64,000 bases of DNA from a virus. The position numbers and the translations under genes were made by a program. Every line of letters starts with the position of its first letter. The stretch's first letter is position 1. The notes under the pieces were generated by a model. That model was not told where the DNA came from and did not search any database. It saw only the letters and a list, made by a program, of their open reading frames with translations. The stretch is taken from the IMG/VR virus record IMGVR_UViG_3300032220_001630, positions 39,136-103,135 of that record, one strand, 5' to 3'. This document shows, piece after piece, positions 26,138 to 33,778 of the stretch.

Positions 26138-26906
26138 ATTTTTAATATCTGGACCTTGTGTAATAGAGAATCTAGATCTCTGTGTACATATAGCTAAGGA
26201 GGTAAAAAGGGTTGGTGAATTATACGGCTTTAAACCGATCTTTAAAGCTAGTTACGATAAGGCTAATAGGACATCAGGTGATTCGTTTAGAGGAGTTGGA
26301 ATTAAAGAAGGATTATACATATTGGATAAGGTAAGGTTTATTGTAGATATTCCTTTTATAACTGACGTTCATGATGTTGAACAAGTTAAGATTGTTGCTC
26401 CTTTTGCAGACTATTTACAGATCCCTGCTTTTTTATCTAGACAGACAGATCTCGTTGAAGCTTGTGCAAAAACAGGATTGCCAACCTTAGTGAAAAAAGG
26501 ACAGTTTCTTTCACCTGAAGCATGCTCTTATATAGAAAGAAAATTCTATAAAGCTGGCGGATCACAGATGATGATATGTGAGAGAGGAAATTCTTTTGGT
26601 TATAATGATCTAATAGTAGATGTTACATCTCTTTCTAGATTAAAAAAATCGTGTGAAAATTCTTCCGTTATTATGGACTGTACACACAGTTTACAAAAGC
26701 CTAATGGAATTTACGGTAAAACAGAAGGGAGAGGGGACATGGTAGAAGAGATGGTTAGATTTGCATCTGTAATGGGTGCTGATGGCTTATTCATAGAAAC
26801 ACATCCAGATCCTAGTAAATCACCTTCTGACTCCGAAAATATATTGGAACTTTCAATGCTAGACAAGGTATTAAATATATCAAGAAAAATATACGATTGT
26901 GAGTAA
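26103..26906 (+). CDS. kdsA: 3-deoxy-8-phosphooctulonate (Kdo-8-P) synthase
   Basis: FLISGPCVIEN, FKASYDKANR, TDVHDVEQV, GSQMMICERGNSFGYNDL and DCTHSLQKPNG are the KdsA signatures that bind phosphoenolpyruvate and arabinose 5-phosphate. The late block (IETHPDPSKSPSDSEN) is also conserved. At 267 residues it is complete. It uses the product of the preceding kdsD gene, whose end it overlaps by 35 bases. Kdo-8-P phosphatase (kdsC) and kdsB are not in this window, so the host would have to finish activation. Confidence 0.93.
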   Translation: MEDILEKSQNPKFLISGPCVIENLDLCVHIAKEVKRVGELYGFKPIFKASYDKANRTSGDSFRGVGIKEGLYILDKVRFIVDIPFITDVHDVEQVKIVAPFADYLQIPAFLSRQTDLVEACAKTGLPTLVKKGQFLSPEACSYIERKFYKAGGSQMMICERGNSFGYNDLIVDVTSLSRLKKSCENSSVIMDCTHSLQKPNGIYGKTEGRGDMVEEMVRFASVMGADGLFIETHPDPSKSPSDSENILELSMLDKVLNISRKIYDCE

Positions 26907-27609
26907 AGTGGATATTGTAATAGTCAGTTATGCTAAAGACGATTACTGTAAGAATTTAACAGAAAATTGTATAAACAGTCTTTTTCATTCAGAAGAGGAC
27001 AAAGATCTATTTAATGTTATTGTAGTAGAATCAGAGCCCGGAGTTAAATGGGAAGAAAAATTTACACAAAATGTAACTACATATGAAGCACCACTTCCTT
27101 ACGGATACCATAAATTTTTAAACTTCGGTAGAAAAAAAGGAAATTCTGAATGGGTAGCATTATGTAATAATGATTTACAGTTTACAGTAAATTGGTTTTC
27201 TAAAATACTTAAGTCAAATAAAGAGAATCCTGATGTGATTTCATTTTCTCCGATTTGTCCAATGACCCAAACCCTGTATGGTATTAATCCACATACGGGT
27301 ATTCATCTGGGTTACGAAATTAGAAAACAAATTTCAGGGTGGTGCATAGTACACAAGAGAGAGATCTACGAAAAAATCGGGGATTTAGACGAGAATTTTT
27401 ATCATTGGTTTTGTGACAATGATTATGCTATGACTCTGCAAGAAGAAGGTTTAAAGCATGCTCTTGTTACAGACTCTATAGTTATACATCACGAAAAGAC
27501 CATAGGGAAAACTACCGAAAGGGTAGTTGAAACTAATGATGAGATGTATAGGTTAACCATGGGATCTCAATCGATATTTCAAAAAAAATGGGAAAAAATT
27601 AGAATATGA
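26899..27609 (+). CDS. GT2-family glycosyltransferase (GTG start)
   Basis: GTG at 26899 is the start; it overlaps kdsA by eight bases. VDIVIVSYAKDDYCKNLTEN is the GT2 entry, WVALCNNDLQFTVNWF the metal-binding N-D region, and GWCIVHKREIYEKIGDLDE with FCDNDYAMTLQ the late acceptor block. At 236 residues it is a complete domain. It is the last gene of the cluster. Confidence 0.75.
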   Translation: MSKVDIVIVSYAKDDYCKNLTENCINSLFHSEEDKDLFNVIVVESEPGVKWEEKFTQNVTTYEAPLPYGYHKFLNFGRKKGNSEWVALCNNDLQFTVNWFSKILKSNKENPDVISFSPICPMTQTLYGINPHTGIHLGYEIRKQISGWCIVHKREIYEKIGDLDENFYHWFCDNDYAMTLQEEGLKHALVTDSIVIHHEKTIGKTTERVVETNDEMYRLTMGSQSIFQKKWEKIRI

Positions 27610-27718
27610 AAAGATACGAGATCATAAACATTAGATAGGTTTATTGCTAATTCATTGAATTGGGATTTTTAATAAAATCAGAAATGATATATTAAACCTA
27701 ATGGACGATGAAAATTTT

Positions 27719-27743
27719 AAATCCAATTATTCAATTGGATTTT
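27719..27743 (+). terminator. Stem-loop after the glycan cluster
   Basis: A perfect 10-bp stem (AAATCCAATT with AATTGGATTT) and a 4-base loop span 27719-27742, followed by only one further T. It lies in the 189-base gap after the last sugar gene. The T-run is short, so it may be a weak terminator or a processing hairpin. Nothing else coding is seen in the gap. Confidence 0.5.
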
Positions 27744-27798
27744 ATTGATAACAATGAAATTATTATCTTCTATTTGCTATAACTTATAACGGGGTAAA

Positions 27799-28059
27799 AT
27801 GGAAATTCCTATAGGATTTAAAATGATTCTTTCGAGAGCCAAAGGCAAGACACAGATTGAAATAACTAGACACAAAGATCCTATAATGGATAATATGCTT
27901 ATAGTTAATAGCATAGGAAGTAAAGCATATAAAGATTCATGGATAATAGAAAAAGATCTTCCTACATGGTTAAGCTATTTACAAAAAGAAGGATACACCG
28001 AAATAAAAACAATCGAGGATGTGGGATCTTCTAAAAAAAATAATACGAAAAAAATCTAA
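27799..28059 (+). CDS. Small unknown protein
   Basis: The 86-residue protein has a mixed beta/alpha pattern (IGFKMILSRAKGKTQIEITR, then DSWIIEKDLPTWLSYLQKEG) and a Lys-rich tail. It has no recognised family. It opens the tail-gene block and ends one base before the next ATG. Confidence 0.45.
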   Translation: MEIPIGFKMILSRAKGKTQIEITRHKDPIMDNMLIVNSIGSKAYKDSWIIEKDLPTWLSYLQKEGYTEIKTIEDVGSSKKNNTKKI

Positions 28060-28060
28060 G

Positions 28061-28660
28061 ATGGAAAATATCGAGGAATTAGATATAGAGGTTCTTGACC
28101 AAGAACTAAAACCTTTTGCCTATCAATGGACAAAAGGAGACAATAACGGAAACGTATGCGAGTACGCGGATGTTTTTAAAGACGGCACTACTGGTGTTAT
28201 CTGGGTTAATTTTAAGGATGGAACCAGAATTAATTATTCATTACTGAATGAATACATGATTCAAATAGATCCTAGTAATAGAAGAGCATTAGCAGCTCCT
28301 TTGGTTGAAGCTACCAGCACTCCTGTTGAAAGAGCTTCACCAGTTAGGAATGTTATGCTTGCTGATAATTCCTCAATCAGTGCCAAGTCTTCTAACCCTA
28401 TAACATCGCTTCTTGAAAAACAAAAACCAAATTGGGTGGAAGTAGGAATTACTCTTAAACTAAATCTTCCAACAAAAAGCCTTTATAATGTTTTAACCTC
28501 CTCTTTTGAAGAAGCTGACAAAGAAATTATAGAATTCGTTGTTAGCGATCTTGATTTAGAAATAATAAAAGAAAGCTTAAGGATAAATATAAAGGAGATA
28601 TATAAAGGTACTAATGGAAATATTCGAAAAGGCGGAAATAACATCTCTACAGAAGAGTAA
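28061..28660 (+). CDS. Unknown 199-residue protein
   Basis: I take ATG 28061 as the start, one base after the previous stop. The N-terminal 70 residues look like a small beta domain (YADVFKDGTTGVIWVNFKDG). A Ser/Pro/Ala-rich linker follows, then a helical C-terminus (LEIIKESLRINIKEIYKG). No family is recognised. Its end overlaps the Nudix gene by 47 bases. Confidence 0.45.
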   Translation: MENIEELDIEVLDQELKPFAYQWTKGDNNGNVCEYADVFKDGTTGVIWVNFKDGTRINYSLLNEYMIQIDPSNRRALAAPLVEATSTPVERASPVRNVMLADNSSISAKSSNPITSLLEKQKPNWVEVGITLKLNLPTKSLYNVLTSSFEEADKEIIEFVVSDLDLEIIKESLRINIKEIYKGTNGNIRKGGNNISTEE

Positions 28661-29174
28661 AAATACCGAATCTGTAGAAATAGACGGGAAACTTTTTATA
28701 AGACAAATTAACCCTGGGGTTATAATAATGCCTTATACTTTGGATTCTGATAAAAACCCAAATGAAATTGGGATAATTAGTGAGATTCTAGGACAAAGAC
28801 CTGGTGGTATTTCTATGACATTAATCACAGGTACCCCAGAAGATAGTGATGCAAATATTTTTCAGACCGCTATAAGAGAACTTAAAGAGGAGTCTGGATT
28901 TTTTGTTGATGATATCAAGAGATGGAATTTTTTAGGAACTTTGTATACATCAAAAATGGTTCTTAATGCTAACCCTTGTTTTAGTGTTGATATAACAGGA
29001 TTGGTTGCAGAGCAAAAAACAACCGACGGATCTCAATCAGAAGCAGATAGTAAATTCGAATTAATTAGTATAGAAGAAGCTTTAGACCTTGAGGATTCTT
29101 TAGTTAGTACTCTTTTCATCAAAACTTTTAAAAACGTTTTCATTAAAAAAATAAAAGAGGATGATATTACCTAA
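28614..29174 (+). CDS. Nudix hydrolase
   Basis: The Nudix box is visible as GTPEDSD...AIRELKEESGF near residues 79-101, with R-E-L-x-E-E-S-G as the metal-binding core. The 186-residue length suits the family. Substrates of phage Nudix enzymes include nucleotides, NAD-type dinucleotides and nucleotide sugars; none can be chosen from sequence. It is embedded between small unknown genes by overlaps on both sides. Confidence 0.85.
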   Translation: MEIFEKAEITSLQKSKNTESVEIDGKLFIRQINPGVIIMPYTLDSDKNPNEIGIISEILGQRPGGISMTLITGTPEDSDANIFQTAIRELKEESGFFVDDIKRWNFLGTLYTSKMVLNANPCFSVDITGLVAEQKTTDGSQSEADSKFELISIEEALDLEDSLVSTLFIKTFKNVFIKKIKEDDIT

Positions 29175-29331
29175 TAGAAAAGAAAGAAGAAAATTGGCCA
29201 AAGAGATGGGTCTTTTTGGTAAGAATAAAAATACTAATAGTAGCGAGACATCCGAAAGATCTAGATCTATGGGAAAATTGATACACCTCAGAAATTTAAC
29301 TGAGCAGAGAAATTCCAAAAAAAAATCTTAA
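29161..29331 (+). CDS. Small basic protein, 56 residues
   Basis: ATG 29161 opens a frame of 56 codons that overlaps the end of the Nudix gene by 14 bases in another frame. The product is strongly basic (NRKERRKLAKEMGLFGKNK at the start, KKKS at the end). It fills the gap between two genes, and the overlap is like that of its neighbours. The role is unknown; nucleic-acid binding or a small assembly factor is possible. Confidence 0.5.
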   Translation: MILPNRKERRKLAKEMGLFGKNKNTNSSETSERSRSMGKLIHLRNLTEQRNSKKKS

Positions 29332-29340
29332 ATCTAATTA

Positions 29341-29664
29341 GTGTATTTTAAATCCTTCATCGTCACCAAAATTGACAAGATTAAAAATGCAGATTTAGAA
29401 AACTGCGAGATATGTTCCATTGATGTGAACTCCTGGTTCAAATCTAATAGTCTCACACCTTCAAGTATGAATGAAATAAGACAATACATATTTGAAGAGT
29501 GGTTACATAAAAAAATATCTGGATCTAAGAATAAGATATCTACAGGATCCAATCTAGTAATAGTTTACGATAGCCCTACTGATCCTTTTATCGCTTTGTT
29601 GAAGGAAAAAATATCTGACGTTTTTGAGTGTGAATTTTGCGAAGTTGTTTTAATCGCAGAATAA
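29341..29664 (+). CDS. Unknown 107-residue protein (GTG start)
   Basis: GTG 29341 gives a start 9 bases after the previous stop. The product has ENCEICSIDVNSWF near the N-terminus and LVIVYDSPTDPFIALL with a Cys pair (ECEFCEV) near the C-terminus, four Cys in all, which might bind metal. No family is recognised. Confidence 0.45.
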   Translation: MYFKSFIVTKIDKIKNADLENCEICSIDVNSWFKSNSLTPSSMNEIRQYIFEEWLHKKISGSKNKISTGSNLVIVYDSPTDPFIALLKEKISDVFECEFCEVVLIAE

Positions 29665-29683
29665 ATAGTCAGGTATATAGTAT

Positions 29684-31531
29684 ATGAATCCTCCTGAACA
29701 AATTACTTCTCAAGGGATAACTCCACCTTCGAATCTTTCTAGCGGAGGAAGTACGGTATCTGATATCCAAACATTTGCCAAAGGAATATATTCTTTTGAT
29801 AGTGATAAGACGTTTTATACTTACGAGTTAAGCGAATTAAAATCACTTCCTAAGAGTTTATTTTACGATGCAGCAACCTCTGACGGTGTATATAGAGGTT
29901 TATTTTCTTATTATGTATTAGGAACAAATAGAGGAAATAAAGTACCCTATCACAGGTCAGAAAGTACCCAATATCTACAGGATATAACTCCTATAGAATC
30001 TAGGAATCCCACTGCAAAAATGATCATTGATACAGTTAGCAAAAAAACTGGAACTACCCCTGCATATCTTAATCCCTCTAGTCCTTACAGAGGACAAGTT
30101 TATAACGTTAAGGATTTTATATTTTGTAAGCATTACGGGATCATTCCTAACAACAGGATGATAACTCTTAGAAGATTTCCTTATCCAACTTTAGATTCTT
30201 TAAGAATTCTTCCAGATAAACCTGCGGAGTTCACAAAAGAAGGAAATAAGGTAAAATACGAAGCTGTATCTATTCCTGAATTAGGGAGAGTTAAAGATTT
30301 AAAAGGTATAGAAAACTCATCTTTACCGGTAGCTCAAGCAGTAACTTATTTTGGTGGGGATACGGGTAATAATTTGTCTACTATATTAGGTATATCTACA
30401 GGATTAAATTTTGCGTCACAGACGCAAGAACCCATGAAAAATGAACAAACTGGGGACCCTGGATTATTAAATTCACCCTTTGGGGATCTTATAAAATCCT
30501 TTGTTTCTAGCGGACAAAGTAATATAAATGTTGAAGATGTTGATAATTTACTCGGGACATTTGTTGCACCGGAAAGAAATATTAACAGACTAAAGAGGAA
30601 GCTTTTAGATAACGCTTTACAAGCAGACGGACCTTTATCTAAGAAGATTTTCGTAAATGTTAACACTGTTAACCAGATGATGGTAAGAACCCAGGGTTTC
30701 AGTGGAGGTATGAATCAGTTTACTATAAATTTTGAATATAATTTAACTTCTGTTGGAACTGTAAATACAAAGCTTTTATTCTTGGATTTAATGACTAATC
30801 TTTTATCTATAGGTACGGATTATGGTCAATTTCTCTCTCCTGAACTAAGACTTGAACAAACTAGCGTGGGTTTAGGATTTCCTGGAGGAGCAAAAGGTTA
30901 TGCTAAATCTATAGTGGATCCAATTGGATACATTAAAGATCAAGTTAGCGGGATATTATCAGAGCAAAGCGTAAACAATCAATTAACTGCAGAGGGATCA
31001 GTAAAAAAGGATATAGAAGAAGCAACAAATGAATTGAAGAATTTCATTGCAGATCCTAAAAACGGAATACCTAAAAATGGTAAATTCTATAACTCGATTG
31101 CTGTTTTACTGAGTGATATGTTTCTCAAGAAGGTTTATTATCAACCGATAATGTTAAGTGGATATCCAGTAGGAGAATGGCATTTAGTAGTGGGTAATCC
31201 TTTAAATCCTATAGCTATGATTGGTAATTTAGTTTGTACTAACGTGACTATAAACTTTAATGATGATTTAGGTCCAGACGATTTTCCAACTGAAATAAAA
31301 GCAAGCTTTACTCTATCTCCTGGTAGACAAAGACATAGAGGAGATTGGGAATCAATGTTTAATAGAGGTAACGGAAGATTATATCTTGGTCAATTGGTTT
31401 CTTCTGGAGAAAGTACTAATGCTTATATTACTACAGGTGGTGTAAAAGTTAATCAACCAGGACTTAGTATAGAACAGATAACAGAAGCAACAGCTCCTGC
31501 AAATAACACAGGAAATACATCAAATCAATAA
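29684..31531 (+). CDS. Tail/baseplate structural protein
   Basis: The 615-residue protein begins with a Ser/Pro/Gly-rich leader. VGEWHLVVGNPLNPIAMIGN, then LGPDDFPTEIKASFTLSPG and SMFNRGNGRLYLG, form a C-terminal block that I associate with conserved tail proteins of large contractile phages. QMMVRTQGFSGGMNQFTINF lies mid-chain. It precedes the LysM and hub genes and is co-oriented with them, so a tail-tube-end or baseplate-hub position is likely. The exact T4 equivalent is not clear. CAGGTATATAG lies just before the start. Confidence 0.6.
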   Translation: MNPPEQITSQGITPPSNLSSGGSTVSDIQTFAKGIYSFDSDKTFYTYELSELKSLPKSLFYDAATSDGVYRGLFSYYVLGTNRGNKVPYHRSESTQYLQDITPIESRNPTAKMIIDTVSKKTGTTPAYLNPSSPYRGQVYNVKDFIFCKHYGIIPNNRMITLRRFPYPTLDSLRILPDKPAEFTKEGNKVKYEAVSIPELGRVKDLKGIENSSLPVAQAVTYFGGDTGNNLSTILGISTGLNFASQTQEPMKNEQTGDPGLLNSPFGDLIKSFVSSGQSNINVEDVDNLLGTFVAPERNINRLKRKLLDNALQADGPLSKKIFVNVNTVNQMMVRTQGFSGGMNQFTINFEYNLTSVGTVNTKLLFLDLMTNLLSIGTDYGQFLSPELRLEQTSVGLGFPGGAKGYAKSIVDPIGYIKDQVSGILSEQSVNNQLTAEGSVKKDIEEATNELKNFIADPKNGIPKNGKFYNSIAVLLSDMFLKKVYYQPIMLSGYPVGEWHLVVGNPLNPIAMIGNLVCTNVTINFNDDLGPDDFPTEIKASFTLSPGRQRHRGDWESMFNRGNGRLYLGQLVSSGESTNAYITTGGVKVNQPGLSIEQITEATAPANNTGNTSNQ

Positions 31532-31534
31532 GAT

Positions 31535-32140
31535 ATGTTAGCAATTGACATTATAGAATCTAAGTCACTCAGAACTAATCCAAATACTAAAATTCAATAT
31601 TTGGATCTTGTTACTTCTTCGTGGGACACTAGAAGGATAAATTACAGTTTAAGAAGTATAGCGATTGTCACAGACGAGACCCAAATGAGACCTGATTTGG
31701 TTGCTTTATCCTATATGGGGGATCAGTCAGAACTAGGAACACTTTTAAAACTTAATAACATTTCAAATCCTCTTTCTGTAGCAACTGGAGAAGTTTTAGC
31801 AGTCCCTGGACAAACGATGACTAAAGACCTTTTTAATAGTGGACAATCGATAACAAACCAAAAGCAAAAGGCAAAATCGTTCAGAAAAGAATTACAAGAA
31901 AAGATCTCTCAGGTTAGTAAAGAAAGATTAGAATATCTAAATTCTAAAAATATTTCTAATCTAGCAGACACGCCTTTGCCACCTAATCTTTTACAAGATG
32001 GACAACAGCAGATATTGGTAGAGGGCGGAAAACTTTTATTCGGTCCTGACATAGGTCAATGTAGAACGAAGGTAAAGAAAAATGTATCTGTAACAGATAT
32101 TAAAACAAAGCTAGCACAGAAGAATATTTTTAGAAGATAA
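31535..32140 (+). CDS. LysM-domain baseplate protein (gp53/tail protein X-like)
   Basis: Residues about 45-90 (PDLVALSYMGDQSELGTLLKLNNISNPLS is the core, described here in outline) have the LysM pattern: early strand, Y-x-G-D, L-L-x-x-N-N-I, and a final G-E-V-L-A-V-P. T4 gp53 and the tail protein X family share this in baseplates. At 201 residues, a helical tail (KAKSFRKELQEKISQVSKERL) follows the domain. It overlaps the hub gene by one base. Confidence 0.7.
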   Translation: MLAIDIIESKSLRTNPNTKIQYLDLVTSSWDTRRINYSLRSIAIVTDETQMRPDLVALSYMGDQSELGTLLKLNNISNPLSVATGEVLAVPGQTMTKDLFNSGQSITNQKQKAKSFRKELQEKISQVSKERLEYLNSKNISNLADTPLPPNLLQDGQQQILVEGGKLLFGPDIGQCRTKVKKNVSVTDIKTKLAQKNIFRR

Positions 32141-33768
32141 TGGCAGAATTTAATTTAAGAAAAGCTATACTGCAATATAGAAATCCTGATATATTTCTGG
32201 ATGAGTTATCAGTGGTTGATACTTCGGTACAAGAAGGTGACCCACAAGTAAATGATGCTAAAACTGGAAATATACAGAAGAAGTATTTTGGTATGGCTGA
32301 ACCTCTAATAAGGATAAACAGCGTCATAGTAAAGGGTCTTAGCTATTTTAATTTAGATCTTACTGGATTTAAACCTGTTGCTATGTTTAGGTTCCAAACT
32401 ATAGATGAAAGATTTATGTTCACGTCTTTTCCTAAAGATGGTGACATCTTTTCAGTTTATATAAGAGCATTTGGGGAAATGTTTAAACCTATCAGAATGG
32501 ATTTTATAATAACTGAGGTTATATCTCCATTTTCTAGATCTTCTTCTTCATTAAATGAAGAGAATAATATTGAGCCCTCTACTGGGAAATTTCAAACTTA
32601 TACAATTACTGGGGAGGTTAGAATACCCAAGTTATATAAAAATGTATCCAAAGTTTTTAAAGGAAACAGTTCCGATGCTTTAATAAAAATATCTGAAGAT
32701 CTTGGATTAGGATACGCATCTAATGAACCAAAGACTAATGATTCGATGAATTGGGTATGTCCTAATCTAGATTATGAGACACTTATAAAAAACATAGTTG
32801 GTAGTTCGTGGCTAGGTGAGGAAGATTATTTTGATTGCTGGATTGATCAATATTATAATATTAATTTAGTAAATCTTAAAAAGCAATTTGATGAACAAAA
32901 TTCACAAATAGAAACCATTAGAATGGCTTATGGAGCTGATTATAATACAGACTTAGCACCTGGTGCAGATACCAAAGAGATTGAATTTCCTATATTATTA
33001 ACCAACGCAACAAACTATAGTAAGTCTCCTCTTTTTGTTACAGCGCTATCTTTAGAGCAACACGCAGGACAGATTAATAACGATCTTGGATATTTTCAAA
33101 GATTGCAGTTTTATGATGACAAACTAAAATCAGATAAACCTAAGAATAAATTTGTTTCATATAACATAGAGGCTGTTACTAATAAGGATCTAGGAGCTAG
33201 AGATGCAATTAATAAGGGAAGATTAGGTGAATCCCTATATAAGGACGAGATAAAAAGTACCTATATAGGAACTATGTATTTTGAAAATGTCCACGAAAAT
33301 TATCACCAGGCACAGGTGCAAAATATAGTTAATAAAAACGATAGCTATAAGATATTATTGAAAGTAAAAAATAGAGCATGGACTCCTTTTCTTTATAGAG
33401 GACAAACATTCCCTGTTAATATAATGACCGAGGGAAGTTCTACTGTTTCTGGTGATTCTAAGTATACTGCAGCTAGAGGTGATGGAACATCTCTTGCACC
33501 TCCGCCTGATAAAAGAACACCTAATGCTTTCCTTTCAGGAAACTATGTTGTTCTTGGATTTTCTATCGAATACAACAAAAAAGACGGAATGCACCAAACT
33601 ATGGTATTAGGAAAGAAACAATGGACTCTTAATCCAGGACTTTCTTCTGATCCATCCACTCTTGATCCTAAAAATGACCCAGCAGATTTTAACGATCTTG
33701 TTGAGAACGCTTCTAGCCAACTACAAAATGATATTGGTAATATAAAGAGCGATATATTCGGAAAATAA
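32140..33768 (+). CDS. Baseplate hub protein (gpD/gp27-like)
   Basis: The first 150 residues are beta-rich. ALIKISEDLGLGYASNEP and DYETLIKNIVGSSWLGEEDY then DCWIDQYYNINLVNL follow the pattern of late-control protein D/gp27 hubs, where a domain swap surrounds the spike. The C-terminus has YVVLGFSIEYNKKDGMHQTM, another hub-like strand pair. It sits between the LysM gene and the spike gene. The 542-residue size exceeds T4 gp27 (391), so an extra domain is present. Confidence 0.65.
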   Translation: MAEFNLRKAILQYRNPDIFLDELSVVDTSVQEGDPQVNDAKTGNIQKKYFGMAEPLIRINSVIVKGLSYFNLDLTGFKPVAMFRFQTIDERFMFTSFPKDGDIFSVYIRAFGEMFKPIRMDFIITEVISPFSRSSSSLNEENNIEPSTGKFQTYTITGEVRIPKLYKNVSKVFKGNSSDALIKISEDLGLGYASNEPKTNDSMNWVCPNLDYETLIKNIVGSSWLGEEDYFDCWIDQYYNINLVNLKKQFDEQNSQIETIRMAYGADYNTDLAPGADTKEIEFPILLTNATNYSKSPLFVTALSLEQHAGQINNDLGYFQRLQFYDDKLKSDKPKNKFVSYNIEAVTNKDLGARDAINKGRLGESLYKDEIKSTYIGTMYFENVHENYHQAQVQNIVNKNDSYKILLKVKNRAWTPFLYRGQTFPVNIMTEGSSTVSGDSKYTAARGDGTSLAPPPDKRTPNAFLSGNYVVLGFSIEYNKKDGMHQTMVLGKKQWTLNPGLSSDPSTLDPKNDPADFNDLVENASSQLQNDIGNIKSDIFGK

Positions 33769-33778
33769 AACATAAACA

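Noticed and set aside
28019-28060. Upstream start for the 28061 gene
   Set aside because: It would overlap the preceding gene's conserved end and adds only a basic leader; ATG 28061 follows the previous stop by one base.
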